Numbered from the stretch's first letter, positions 11,001-22,164 are shown. The stretch is DNA of 64,000 bases from Diphasiastrum complanatum (GCA_029204225.1 CM055110.1:32804240-32868239), one strand, 5' to 3'. A program made the numbers and translations. Notes: generated from the letters alone by a model not told the origin.

Positions 11001-12659
11001 CTATTGACTAGACATTCATACTCATTTGTTGGTCAACTAGACTACGTCACTATGTTTGATTTATTCATTGGCCCAAATGCGAGCTGAAACATTGGACTCA
11101 CTTAACTCATCTTCTCTCTCTAAAAGTTTATCTAAAATTTGCATGTTTGACTGAAATCTCCATAATATATAATCTTGTGTTTTTTTAGGAGGACAAGTCT
11201 AATTGAGAAAGTTGAAATTGAAAAATGTCATTTATTTACCTACATCTGGAACTAGTTCGAAGTAACATGTTGAAAACATGTCATCGCTTAATCATTATTC
11301 TATCTTTATAAAGTTTCTATATACATCATCACTTTGATCTAATATCCATTTATGTGATTTCCATTTCATCAAGCGTGAGCCCATTCAAATTTGACGACTC
11401 CTCATCATCAATCTATATCAAGTGTAATTCAACCATTAAAAAACTCATATCTAGTGACATGTAACCCATCTGATCACCAAGAATTTTGAAGTCACTTTCA
11501 AATATCATATCCAATTAGCAATCGCCAATTTTGCATCTTAGATACTCGTAACTATGATCAAAATATAACGTGGCATCCATTTTGATAATATCCATACAAT
11601 CATTTACACGTACAACAAATGTGATTCACATAATTGAGATTTGAATCTATCAAGATTGAATAATGACGTAGTAAGAAAGAGGTGACTTAAAGAGTTGTCT
11701 GATTGAAGAGGGGCAATTTTTGTGTCCAAAAAAGTTGAAATAGTTGAGCTTGGTATGTGGTATTTTTTCACAAGTAGTTTGCTATACCTAATTATGATTG
11801 GTCCATATTTTATGATTCGTTGTTCTACACGTTGTTTCTTCATTCTACCATTTATCCTACAAGGTTTTTTTACTTTTTCCCATTGTTATGAGAATTTTAG
11901 GGGCAAAGCACCTCCTTTTGGGATTCTAGTTTGATATGTTTGTTAGACTTGTGAGCTAAATGACAAAAAGCATAAGTGAACATCATCCGAAGCATTAGGC
12001 ATACCAACATTATTCTCTTCTTAGAGACAAGCTAGTCGATTTTTTGAGCTTTCTTGAAACAATTTCTATTTAAAAACACTTTACAATGTTGCCTTGGTCA
12101 TGAAAGCTATTATAATCAACACGTATGGTCCTAGTCGACTTTTAAAATTCAATGCTTTTGATCGGAAAATTCTACTACGAAATTGTAGACACATATTTTC
12201 TAGGCTTTTTTTTTTGTCTTAATCATTACTAATTTTTGCTAGTCAAGTAAATTTTTTATTGTCTCTTTGGTGAAGAAATGAGAGTTTACACTGTCACTCT
12301 TATTAGGGAGCTTTGAGCCCTCCACTTTTTTGGCAAAGTTTGGGTGGATGGACTTAATCATAACCAAGCTTGGTGGGTCATTGAAGTTTTTTGAGCGCTA
12401 CAACTTTGTACTTTTACTTTAGAGCCTAGAGTAGAACTTGTAAAAGACGCTATAACAAATGTGTAACAATTGATACATATCAAATAAAACCCAGGCTAGC
12501 ACAACCAAAGTTAAAATATGGACCTCTAAAAAAGTGAGATCCCTACCTACCTACATGCTATCCAAAGTGAACATGAATTATTTGCGTATGGATGAGCAAA
12601 GGCAAAAGTGCAGACAGAGGTCTGAGTGAAACGAAGAGTGGGCTGAACCGGAAGCACAT
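11001..12659. other. no gene recognised
   Basis: AT-rich, with no protein-like reading frame that I trust. A phrase close to TTATGATTGGTCCATATTTT at 11790 has a counterpart (ACTATGATTGGACCATATTTT-like) at about 44620 inside a copia LTR, so part of the stretch may be LTR-derived. Confidence 0.35.
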
Positions 12660-13070
12660 GCGCATGTTATCCCTACACAGGCGGAAGTGAGAGGTGATCG
12701 CTGCTCGGTTGCCCGCCTCACGCATTCCCCTCTACAGCATCCCATGATCACAGACCCTTCCCTCCGGAGGATCGCGTTCAGCGACTACCGCCTTGGAGTG
12801 GACACGCCCAGAATGAGTGCGATATCCGACACAGTGACCACGTTAGATTACCCATTCACACTGTCCTGTCCCCACTTGGGCTACAGATGGCCGCTACACC
12901 ACCCGACAATAGTATGCTGCTGAATCTCAGCTTATGCACACATGGTGTAGCCTATCTGCATGCACTTATGGGTCTACGTATGCCACGCGTCTGCTTCTGC
13001 TTCATAACAAGCACCCGGATATGGTGCAACGGCCTGATCACACTAGTAAAGCCAGAAATGATTTTGTAGC
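12660..13070. other. GC-richer patch of unknown origin
   Basis: Base composition changes abruptly to clearly higher GC than the neighbouring kilobases, with words such as GCCCGCCTCACG and CTCCGGAGGATCGCG. Two overlapping open frames on the plus strand (from 12687 and 12887, 78 and 60 residues) cross it but show no motif I recognise. It could be the remains of a host exon, a CpG-rich LTR or foreign sequence; nothing seen decides between these. Confidence 0.35.
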
Positions 13071-13699
13071 ATCATACCTCTGACCGAAAACTCAACAGTA
13101 CTTGCGTATGTTGGCAGCCACAAAATGGTCTAACACAGACCTGTGGTAGCATCACAATCAGCGATCCAGAAGCCCACAAAACTCTGAAGATTCAGACCTC
13201 TGAAGGGCGCTACTACAGCGATGTACAGGAGGGCGAACTTTAGAACTTCTCTTCAGTATTTTTAGCCCAAGAATGTGCTGAATTGGCGTCTCTTAAAAGC
13301 GACATGGAGCAGAAAAGCAGATTCAATAGCTCATGAGCGAGTGGGTTGTGTGCAGTCATAAGTAGCACATGCCCTGTTGGTTAGCACTGGATAGCAGATT
13401 AACCATCTATGACAGACGGCCTCCATTTTGAACTTAGTTTGTACAAAAATTGGCTAGACGCTGCTTGTTGGCAGGTCGATGATGGGTTTCATTGAGAAGC
13501 ATGGACAACAAAAATCTATGCATTTTTTTCTCCACAGGGTATAGTGAGCAAAATGCTCCCAAGAGGTTGTGGCTTTCTAGTAGAACCAATGAGAATTTCA
13601 ATGTGAAAAATTGGTCATGTTAAAAGGAAATATAGTTTCAAGAGAGAACCCAAATGTAGCACATATAGTGCAAGCTTTTGTGTGGGACAACCAACAAAT
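13071..13699. other. no gene recognised
   Basis: No coding region, repeat boundary or RNA gene is supported in this stretch. Confidence 0.4.
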
Positions 13700-13920
13700 T
13701 TGTAGTCTATCAACCTAAGTTTATTATGTTGAATTAAACAATAGAAGACGATGAAGTCATTCTTCTTTTTGACACAAGTGTCCCTCACAACATTTTATCA
13801 AATTCTTATTGATCGAAAAAAGCTTTAGTTACAAACCATTGATTCTGGTTATAAGTTTGTAGTTCAATTTGGTGGTGGCATAAGAGAGGAGGCTTCTACC
13901 TAGTGCTATGAAAGTCGTTC
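13700..13920 (+). pseudogene. possible Ty3/gypsy protease scrap
   Basis: One frame reads EVILLFDTSVPHNILS at about 13757-13805, which resembles the gypsy protease signature DTGATHNFIS with Gly replaced, and a following frame reads PIDSGYKFVVQFGGGI, similar in position and pattern to the segment after the gypsy protease active site. The similarity is short and stops interrupt it. It may equally be chance. Confidence 0.35.
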
Positions 13921-14339
13921 ACATATCCATGAGACAATATTCAAAAGAAGATCATAGCCAATACCAAAGCAGAGTTAGCTACGACTGAGACCGCCGCCGC
14001 CATTTTAGCCAGATAGTTACATGAGTACTTGAAAAAAGAGGCAGCTTGCAGACCGTCTAGACCTCAGAGTTCCCATAACCCTCTACATGCCTATCCTGTA
14101 CACAAAAAAGAGATTATGTCAGATGTCCTATTCTATAAGAACTTTGATGCCTACAGTCTTTATCTACCTTAGTTGAGTTTCTCATTGATGACCAACCTCT
14201 TGAGTTGCGGCCATCCACTAGCCCACAAATCAAACTCACAGGGCCAGGACTACAAAGATGCCTATGAGAGTTTATGTAGGTTTTCAATTATTGTTGCGCA
14301 CTAGCAAAGATTATACGTATACTTCTTGCTTGACCACAT
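13921..14339. other. no gene recognised
   Basis: Contains a short GCCGCCGCC run near 13990 but no supported coding region. Confidence 0.35.
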
Positions 14340-14600
14340 TAAATCATTATACCAACCAATGAATTTGGATCCACTTTGATCCTAGTATTCGGTTGACTAA
14401 CAACAAGAGATTTGAACTTTTCAAACGTTCCAAACACCATGCTATCCAAGGACAAGAGATCCAAGTGTAGCTAGAACGATCATCTAAGAAAGTGGCATAT
14501 ATCTTTGCACCTTGAGAGAAACAATGGACATCCATTTGACAAACTTCAAAGGGAGTGAAATATCGCTTTACAATAAGAGACAATGAGAGAAAAACGAGGA
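14340..14600 (-). pseudogene. copia integrase core scrap (minus)
   Basis: Minus-strand frames show GAKIYATFLDDRSSYTWI near 14475-14525, matching the family's GARYFLTFIDDYSRYTW segment that holds the second catalytic region, then after a frameshift FGTFEKFKSLVVSQPNTRIK near 14360-14440. Only this part of integrase remains. It points left, opposite to the leader and PBS at 14834, so it belongs to a different insertion. Confidence 0.65.
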
Positions 14601-14669
14601 TTGTTAATACTTTTTTAGCTCTCTTTTCTGATGATAAATTGTTTTCTAGTAAATGATGAGTGAACATAT

Positions 14670-14831
14670 CTCACATTTTCATACATTGTTATAGCTATGG
14701 TAGGATCACAAAATGTATACTAAGAGAATTACAACCACCTGAATTGTATGAATAGAAGCAATCTAAGCTAAGAGCATGAAATACAAATCGGCTTCTAGGA
14801 TTCACGATCTTGGAGAGACTAGCTTGTGACA
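14670..14831 (+). repeat. 3' part of a 5' LTR (plus orientation)
   Basis: Sequence ending in GTGACA at 14831, followed after two bases by a perfect PBS, so it must be the end of an LTR in plus orientation. The start of the LTR was not found because no second copy is present in the window. Confidence 0.6.
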
Positions 14832-14833
14832 AT

Positions 14834-14846
14834 TGGTATCAGAGCC
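14834..14846 (+). promoter_or_regulatory. primer-binding site (plus)
   Basis: TGGTATCAGAGCC, the exact plant initiator-Met tRNA PBS, placed two bases after the presumed LTR end. It marks the start of the internal region of a plus-strand LTR element. Confidence 0.8.
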
Positions 14847-15591
14847 TCGTTCTAGAGAGAGAAAACATCGTTCTAGAGAGACAAAGTATAGAAATTGTCA
14901 GATTTTGCTTGTTTTTGAAGGATTTTGGAGGGAGAAAACGTGGGAGATAGATTGAAGAAGTAAGGTGAGCCTCCATCGCTGCTGTTCCAGCATACAAGGA
15001 GCCACAAAAATCTATTTTTAGAGAGAAAAATTGGGTAAATTTTTTCAGATGCTCCATCGCCCTCCTATACCAGTTTTCCAGCGCTGAAAGGGAGGGAAAA
15101 AGTTTCAAACTTGAAGAGTTTTGGGGGCACCAATTTCCTACTGATCTAATGCACCTTTTCCAGCTATTCCAGCGCTGTTTGGAAGATCTATTAGCATCCA
15201 AAAAACATGGGAATTGAAGCACTATTCTAGCACTGATCTAGCGCCCTCCTACAACCTATCTTATCGCTGGAAAGAGAGGAAAAGACCGTACTACTTGAAT
15301 ACATGTGGGGTGGTTCGTTTCTACAACTCCAGTTAACTTGTTTCAGACCTGTTTCTAGCAGCGGAATTGAGGCATGCTTTTTGTAATTAGAACGGTGGCC
15401 AGAAAGAAGTTTTTTTTTAAAGCCTGACCAGCGTTGATCTGAGGACACATCAATACTCCAATTTGTGGGGAACTGGAGCGCTGCTCTAGCACCGATTTAG
15501 CACCCATTTCTGACTGCTCCAGCGCTGATTTCACAATCTACAAACATTCAAAAAATTGTAGAAGCAGTTGTCTAGAGCTGTTCTGAAGCTA
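14847..15591 (+). other. retroelement leader with recurring CCAGCGCTG motif
   Basis: Noncoding 5' leader after the PBS at 14834. The word CCAGCGCTG, itself containing the palindrome AGCGCT, occurs near 15075, 15169 and 15523, with variants (CTAGCACTGATCTAGCG, CCAGCGTTGATC, GGAGCGCTG) between. This spacing of about 90-100 bases suggests a degenerate tandem repeat. No gag-like frame was found before the palindrome at 15592. Confidence 0.45.
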
Positions 15592-15956
15592 CTTGAAGGA
15601 GTATGTGGCCACGGCTCCAGTTCTCAAGATTGTGGATACCCAGAAACCTTTTGACCTAAAGACGGATGCAAGTGGCATTGCCGTAGGTGCAGTGTTGAGC
15701 CAAGAGGGTAGGCCAGTAGCCTTTGAGAGTAAGAAGTTGACACCAGCAAAACAGAGATATCGCATACAGCTCTTGCTCATGTGTAGGATATCTCTATTGA
15801 GCTGGTGTCAACTTCTTACTCTCAAAGGCTATTGGTATACCCTCTTGGCTCAACACTGCACCTACGGCAATGCCACTTGCATCCGTCTCTAGGTCAAAAG
15901 GTTTCTGGGTATCCACAATCTTGAGAACTGGAGCCGTGGCCACAGACTCCTTCAAG
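15592..15956. repeat. long palindrome built from gypsy RNase H sequence
   Basis: Arm 1 (15592-15747, plus) and arm 2 (15801-15956) are inverted copies of 156 bases with about five mismatches by eye, separated by 53 bases that contain a further small inverted pair (AGAGATATC/GATATCTCT). Both arms encode the same piece of Ty3/gypsy RT-RNase [14 protein letters not shown], then [16 protein letters not shown], then [10 protein letters not shown]. Arm 2 continues into the rest of the RT on the minus strand; arm 1 is joined to the plus-strand leader on its left. Confidence 0.93.
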
Positions 15957-16283
15957 TTCTCAAAACGTTGCTGAGCTTCAACATCCCATCGAACCATAGT
16001 GTTGTTTTTGCTTAACCAGTCTGTTAAAGGAGCAGCTATCTAGGAATAATTCCTAACAAACCGCCGGTAGAACTTACAAAAGCCTAAGAAAGACTGTAAT
16101 TGGCGTATATTGGCAGGCCTCGACCACTTCTTAACCATAGCCACCTTGGCTGGGTCAATTGAAATACCTTCAGGTGTCACTACGTGACCCAAATAGTCGA
16201 CAGTCTTACACAACTCTGTCTTCTGAGAATTGGCATACAAGACAGAAGCTTGTAACTTGCCCAAAACGGTCTTGAGATGATCA
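15797..16283 (-). pseudogene. Ty3/gypsy RT thumb and RNase H start (minus)
   Basis: Reading leftwards: DHLKTVLGKLQASVLYANSQ, then CKTVDYLGHVVTPEGI, then QLQSFLGFCKFYRRFVRNYS, then LTDWLSKNNTMVRWDVEAQQ, then the [16 protein letters not shown] block. These are the classical end of a gypsy RT (YLGH..G, FLGL..YYRRFI) and the start of its RNase H, whose first catalytic Asp is in TDAS. A TAG follows FVRNYS at about 16040. The fingers and palm with YVDD are absent: the frame begins abruptly at 16283, the left edge of a duplicated block. Non-functional fragment. Confidence 0.88.
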
Positions 16284-16480
16284 GTCGAGGAGATTACAAC
16301 TCTAGAGCAAATGGGTGATGTCAAGGACCATGCCATGAGGCAATTCACCGAACTAAGCATGGACCCAAGCAACAACTTCTCTCTAGAATTGAAACATCAC
16401 TCCGTGCTGATCTCGCATCAGATTGGCCTTGATGGAACCAAGCCTTTCTGACTTGAGTGCGATTCCATTACAAAACTCGC
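16284..16480 (+). pseudogene. 3' end of unknown coiled-coil ORF, copy 1
   Basis: Encodes EEITTLEQMGDVKDHAMRQF followed by TELSMDPSNNFSLELKHHSV and LISHQIGLDG, the same text as the end of the ORF at 34851-35521, but an inserted base (GGAACCAAGCC versus GGAACCAGCC) shifts the frame and ends it early at about 16450. Function unknown; see the entry at 34851. Confidence 0.6.
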
Positions 16481-16540
16481 ACATTGAAATATAATTCTTG
16501 TTGAGGAAGAATGTAAATCCAGATGTGGATTTACGAGTGT

Positions 16541-18547
16541 CTACATCTCTTGCCCAACTTCTAAATACCGATTGAGAATATTGAGTTTGTCACTATCGAC
16601 TGTTCCATAACAAATGCGTAAGTCCATAGTAGCTCGAATGTATCTTATAACTATGATAAGAGCTTTCCAATGTGTAAGGCCAGCATTGGTCATAAACTGA
16701 CTTAGGTACGGACTGCTAAAGCTATGTCTGGTCCGGTACAGATCATTGCGTACATAAGAGATCCTATTATCGAATGATAAGGAAACCCACGCATCTGCTC
16801 CATCTCTTCGATTGTCTAAGGACATTGGTCTTTCGACAATTTGAGTCTCGGGTGTTAGATCGATACTATTGCTAAAAAGTAGCGTGCCGTCCACATACAA
16901 AGTGATAATAATAAAAGAATGATGCACTCTCTGGGATATTAGAATTTGAAGTGCTTGGTTTATAGTCGTGATCGATAAGAAAAGTGTTGATTCTCTGAAA
17001 ATCATGCTCTAGTAGATTGCTTCAAGCCATAAAATGCTCTGTGGAGTTTGCATACATGGTTCTTTCTGCCTTTGATAATATAACCTTCAGGCTATATCAT
17101 GAAGATATCTTCTTCGATAACTCCATTAAGATAGGCTGCTTGTACATCATTTGATGTATCTCTAGATCGGCTACAACAACAAATAAAAATAGAAGTCTGA
17201 TCGATAAATTCTTAACTACTAGACTGAAAGTCTCAATGTAGTTGACATTATGTATCTGACAAAATACTCTCGCGACAAGTCGAGCTTTTCTTTGATCGAT
17301 GCTTCCATCAGCCTTGTATTTGATTTTGAATATCCATTTGCAATCAGCTACATTTAGGCCTGACATACAATTCGACAATAGTCCAAGTCTGGTTCTTGAT
17401 GAGAGATGAATATTCTGTATCCATAGCTTCTTTTCAAAGATTGGAATCCGGCTGACTAAGTGCCTCTTTGACAGTAGTCGGCTCTTGAACAAGATAAGTT
17501 GTAGATTCGTCGATATACCTTATAGGTGGTCTGCGATCTCTTGTCGACCAGCTAGGAGATGGGGCGAAGTTGATTATTTTCATTTTGCTGTAGTTGTTGA
17601 GCTACATCTTCTTCAGATTCGTTGTTGATAAGCTGTTCTTCGAAAGTAGACGAGCTAGGACTTTCAATAGGATCAGTCGACTTGGGAACAGAAATGTTCG
17701 ATATTCTGGGAATGTCATATAGGTCCAACTGTATGAGCTTTACCCTTTCCTTTGCGGTCGATGAACTGATCTTTGATGAAGACGATATCCCGACTTGTGA
17801 ATATCTTCGACTCAACAAGATCATACAGCTTATAAGCTTTATCTGGAGTAGTGTAACTGATGAAAATAGATTTGATACTATGGAAGTCAAGCTTCTTCTT
17901 GATATCTGGTAGGTATCTGCGCATAAGCGATACATCCAAAAATGCATAGGTTTGATAATGATGGTTTGGAGCCTGTCCAAACTTTCTTAGGCATTTTGTT
18001 TGAAAGACCTTTAGTCGGACATCTATTCTGGATATAAGCTGCAATGGAAACATCTTCAGTCCATAAGACTTTCAGATGTGTCGCATAAGCAAGCATACAC
18101 TTGGCCGTTTCGACTAAGGTTCTGTTCTTTCTCTAAGCTAGTCCATTCGACTGAGGCGAATAGGAGATAATGAACTGTTGTTCAATGTCGTTGTTAAGGT
18201 AGTACTCCTTGAATTTGGTAGTGTGGTCTCCCCCATTGTTGGACCTCAGTGCTTTAATTTTCTTAGCAGTTTCCATTTCTGCATGCTCCTTAAATTGTCA
18301 AAAGATTTTGAAAGTTTCCGATTGCTGTTAATAGAATAAATAGTTGTTCTTTTGAAATATTTGTCAATGAAGGTAATGAAATACATCCGAGCAATGATAG
18401 AGTTTGCATTGGACCACATATATCTGAATGAACAACGTCTAGAACATCTTTTGTTGCATGCCTATGACTTGACCTAAGGTCTGTTTTCCAAGGATGTTCT
18501 ATGACATACATGGAGGTCGACTTTGTTGGTTGGATAGTCGAGATCAA
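16541..18547 (-). pseudogene. copia pol relic in duplicated block, copy 1
   Basis: Minus-strand order is correct for copia. Integrase start: DVLDVVHSDICGPM near 18420-18460 (first catalytic Asp). Integrase middle: ALRSNNGGDHT and QSNGLA-stop-RKNRTLVE near 18120-18250. Then AAYIQNRCPTKGL and LCIFGCIAYAQIP at 17887-18030. The RT shows DCKWIFKIKYKADGSID near 17290-17350, LFSNSIDLTPETQIVE near 16835, and SYVRNDLYRTRHSF, YLSQFMTNAGLTHWKA near 16640-16760. The RT active site reads LYVDGTLLF instead of YVDDTLLF, so a catalytic Asp is lost. At least four frame changes and several stops. It ends at 16541 without RNase H. Confidence 0.85.
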
Positions 18548-19306
18548 GTGTTAAGGATTGTCTAGACATATTTGACATATATGTGATAAAAATAAAAAAA
18601 TGGATCTTATTAGATCTATTTTAGATCAATAAGAGTGATTGGCAACTTGGATGATTAAAGATCAAGACGAGCACTCAAAACTAGCTTTCATTGTCAATTA
18701 CTACACTTCCAAGCAAGAACAATCAATATTAATGATCCTACGTCCTCACACATCCTCACACGTGTGAAAACCAATGAGTATACAACTGACAAAGAAAATG
18801 ATTACTAACAAGTTCTTAAACATTCACATCAAAATATCATGCATAAGAGAGTGATAACATCAACATTTGCTCCCAAACCAATGCTCATCATTGGCATCAA
18901 AATGGATCCATCATAGATCAAGTACACAATAGTGGATTCCTCTCTCTAAGCCACTTCCAGCACGTGTGAGATAGCTCATTGAGCTTATCCTAATCCATTT
19001 AGCTTAAATTCCACTAATTTGCCACATCATCATTGGTGGCTAGTGTTGACCTTCTAGATTCCTAGATTCTAGAAGATGGATCCTGGCTAAAAGCATGGTT
19101 TGGTGGTACAAAAGAAGAACTCAATTTTCATTGTACCTTTTTGTAGTACATTTTACTTTTTGGGAATTTATTACTCATGATTGTTTTGAGTCCACATTAA
19201 AAATGACAACTTTTTAGTGGTAAATCCAATTTCAGCGGAGTTTGGTGCGTTAGAAAGCGCTAATGAGCACTTTCCAATGATATGTTACATGACATACTTT
19301 TGAGTT
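18548..19306. other. copia leader-like remnant and unassigned flank
   Basis: 18548-18940 is shared with 36535-36885 and has no coding signal; by position (upstream of the integrase on the minus strand) it should hold gag, but no gag text is seen, so a deletion is likely. 18941-19306 is not shared. At 19085-19106 a 22-base word is the exact inverse complement of 24442-24463, just outside the other end of the LTR element that follows. Confidence 0.5.
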
Positions 19307-19547
19307 ATTTAGCACAACCTCAGCTATTTATAGTGGTCATTTGTGCCTCTACTATAAGTTTGGGGCCTTATTTAGCTAAATTGGGCCTTACAACCATTAT
19401 TAGAAGAAGCTATTCTCAATTCTAGCGAGGTTGTTTGAACCACTTTATTAACTATCCTATTGAGTAGTTCTAATCTAATTTAGCCCCATGGCTATATTTG
19501 GCAATTCATTAGTAAGCTCATGGGCTAATTACATGCAGCACATGACA
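19307..19547 (-). repeat. truncated 3' LTR of the non-autonomous element
   Basis: Matches the right 241 bases of the LTR at 23874-24432 (for example CCTCAGCTATTTATAGTGG at 19318 and 24204) with few differences. It ends in GCACATGACA, the inverse of the TGTCATGTGC that opens the other LTR. Beyond 19307 the match is lost, so only the U3 portion (first in minus orientation) remains. Confidence 0.85.
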
Positions 19548-19562
19548 CTCCCCCTACTTTAA
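19548..19562 (-). promoter_or_regulatory. polypurine tract
   Basis: On the minus strand AAAGTAGGGGGAG runs directly into the TGTCATGTGC that starts the 3' LTR. This is the expected position and composition of the plus-strand priming site for reverse transcription. Confidence 0.85.
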
Positions 19563-19589
19563 GCATTTTTGCCCTAAAAAATGAAGACC

Positions 19590-20216
19590 ATGTAGCTCTT
19601 TTGTTGGTGCCATGCTTCATGAATCCGTTGGTGGTAGTCGAAGATATTTGGCCGACCTGAGTAAGAAACATCTTTTCTTGTATTATTCTTTTCAGTAGCC
19701 ATCTACCACCAGATTTTGTTGTCTCAACTTTTTAGCGTAGAACAAGGTTGCAACGAGAATTCTTCATAAAGAACCTTTGATCTACAACTGATCCCATATA
19801 TTATTTGATAATATCATTGAAGAAGAGATTCATGAAAAACAGAAAAGCCTCAAGTTGCATTAGTTTTGCATGGGTTGAAAGGATCCAAGCAACAGACATT
19901 CGAAAGTCTTCTTCCTCAGTATCTTCCTTGATTGGATGGGCTATCCAATTCCAGATGCGTCTTCTTTTGTCATTACATCTGGTGCTATAGTCTTATGCAT
20001 AGCTCCTTGATGTAGCATAGTGGTATCCATTTGTAACTCCAGAGTAGTTATTAGAGCCATGCATCCCACATTCGGATTCATCAAATCCCATGCAATGTAG
20101 GAATTTTTTTGGTCATCTGTACACAAGGAATTTGACGGTTTTGAATTAAATTTCCAAGTTAACATATTTTCCTTGTTGATAGGATTGATGACATTCCCCA
20201 ACGCCAGAATATTCAA
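19590..20216 (-). pseudogene. unidentified ORF before the PPT
   Basis: A minus-strand frame of about 91 residues (19941-20216, no ATG; it opens with TTG codons) contains NILALGNVINPINKEN, MLTWKFNSKPSNSLCTDDQK and NSYIAWDLMNPNVGC. It ends at TAG, but a neighbouring frame continues protein-like (HPIKEDTEEEDFRMSVAWIL) and text near the PPT (NIFDYHQRIHEAWHQQKSYM) also looks coding. This suggests the decayed C-terminal part of a longer protein continuing from the acidic ORF just upstream. I recognise no family. It does not contain RT, RNase H or integrase signatures. Confidence 0.4.
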
Positions 20217-21642
20217 AGATTCTCACCAAATCCTTGCATCAATATCACATTAGATTCATTGATTGGTATTTCGGTGTTGATTTGCTTCAGATCTCTCGAT
20301 GGATCTCTTATTATTGACTTCATTGAAGCAATGTTGATACCAATTTCATCATCAAAAAGCTCGTTGCTATATTGGTATTTGAATTTTGCATCAATGTTAT
20401 ATCGCTCGCTTGATCCATGTTCAAGAATAATTCCATATATATCATTATCAATAATATGGTCGTAACCACTGATTTGTGGAGTAGAGCATAATTCTTGGCA
20501 ATCGAATTGTACTCCATAATTTAGTTGTCGTTGTAGAAGTTTGTTCTGCTCATAGTATACCTCCTTATTTTGACCTTGGTCCTGATCATTACAACTATCG
20601 GACAAGACTTGATCTAGATTCTCAAGTTGCTCTTCATCCACTTGTCCATTGGTGCTTTGCTGATAATGATTTGTCTCCATGGAAGATAGATCGATATTAA
20701 GAATTTTATTTTCTTCCTTGAAATCATCAGCTTCATCAGAAGATTCATGATCTTGTTTGCTCAAAACATCTCGATCGATATCTACCTTTGGCTTGGAAGT
20801 TTGCCCTTGGACTAGAGAAAGCGTTGTTCCATAGACATCAACAGTGGTACACAATTCAGGATTAGTAGTTCAAATATCAATTGGTTGTTGTGGAATACCA
20901 GCCGATTGCAAGATAGAGTCAAAACGAGCAGCCATCTTGTTGTACATTTCTTCCCATCTTCGCTCTGACCTTTCTTGTAATTGTTGTCCTGTTTGTTATC
21001 CTATATGGCAGTTAAAAGTGTACCTAATATTTCTTTTGTTCCACCGCTCACTTTACTGATAGTAGGGTCTACACTATTATTTGATCTTCCATGAATATTG
21101 ACCCACTGTTGTTGAGTTGATGGTGTTAGACTTCCTACAAAATTGACATGGGGACTGGAAATTGTCGCTCCACTAGCCATAGTAATATTCCTTCCCTCCT
21201 TAAAATCGTTTGCATAAGCAAATGATGTACCCATCAGAGAAGGGCCAATCATACCTGTAGTGGCATAGAGAGAACACCCTTCATCGTCATCAATTGTTTC
21301 ACTTTCATAGGCATCTTCATAGGCCTCATAATCAACATTATCATCTTCATTATGATCAAAATGTTGTTCTACAACATGGTGATGTCGTCTTTTGAGTTCA
21401 TCAAGATCATAGAATTGATCCATAAACTCGTAGTGATATTCTGTTCCACTTTGCACCTGTTGTTGCTCATCCATGCTTGTCGCTTCTTGATTTTCGATGT
21501 AATCATCACCTTGATCCCAATATTCCCCCACATCATTGTCACAATCGTCATCACAGTATGACTGATCGTCATCCTCTTGTTCATAATGCCAATCCATTAG
21601 AGTTGATGTGGAATAACTAAATCTTGAAACTGTGGATTGCAA
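20213..21642 (-). pseudogene. long acidic ORF of the non-autonomous element
   Basis: Two open frames (21642-21001, 213 residues; 20854-20213, 213 residues) appear to be one gene: between them a second frame keeps reading QLQERSERRWEEMYNKMAAR then FDSILQSAGIPQQPIDI up to a TGA at about 20870, so one frameshift near 21000 and one stop separate them. The first part is strongly Asp/Glu-rich (DDDQSYCDDDCDNDVGEYWD) with His-rich patches (RRHHHVVEQHFDHNEDD). The middle is a likely coiled coil, and the end is mixed acidic. The coiled-coil and RFDSIL pattern could be Gag-like, but no capsid or zinc-knuckle motif is seen. Function unknown; the minus orientation agrees with the LTR, PBS and PPT. Confidence 0.5.
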
Positions 21643-22160
21643 TCTTGGGAAGAATGTGGAGATGTAATGGAAACTAGTTTTAACAAGGTGTAGTTAAGCA
21701 GTAACAATAGGCATGAGGCTTTTCGATTAGAGCAAATAAAAAGGACTTTTGAAAAATGTCAAATTTTGATCCCAATAAGACCTATACACTGACAATCTTG
21801 TTGAGCTAATGAAGTTTGCTTTATACGGCATTGAAATCCGAGCTCAAACGAATGAGATATGGTCAATCGAATGAATAAAACATAAAGTGTAAACAACTTA
21901 GGACAAAGGGTCCTAAAATAAAATTAAAAATAAGAAGTACATAATGATGACGAAATGATGATCATTGTACTCAGCACAGTCAACTGAGCAATTTTCGTTC
22001 TTAATGCACTGAATTTTGATGTTAAACGAAAAAGTTAAGGCTACATGAAGGCAGGGAAATTACAAACTTAGAAAGGGACCTTTATAGAAAAGTTTGGTTT
22101 CTTTGGAGCATTGGATCGTTGAAGAAAGATACCCGTAGAAATCTTAAAAATGATGGCTAA
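21643..22160. other. no gene recognised (internal region of LTR element)
   Basis: AT-rich DNA upstream (in element orientation) of the acidic ORF; nothing specific is seen. Confidence 0.4.
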
Positions 22161-22164
22161 TTTT

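Larger units (their letters stand above)
16284..18940. repeat. duplicated block, copy 1 (partner at 35316-36885)
   Basis: From the GAGGAGATTACAACTC word at about 16286 to about 18940 this sequence matches 35318-36885 almost base for base, in the same orientation, except that copy 2 lacks about 1.09 kb (roughly 17207-18292 here, joined at 36231-36234 there). Both copies contain the same join between a plus-strand coiled-coil ORF end and a minus-strand copia relic, so this join predates the duplication. The left edge abuts a gypsy fragment here but continues into more of the ORF in copy 2, which makes copy 2 the more ancestral left side and copy 1 the more complete interior. Confidence 0.88.

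Noticed and set aside
14834-14846. tRNA gene remnants at the TGGTATCAGAGC sites (also 23858, 44238, 63461)
   Set aside because: Each is only the 12-13 base complement of the tRNA 3' region next to an LTR end, i.e. a primer-binding site and not a tRNA gene.
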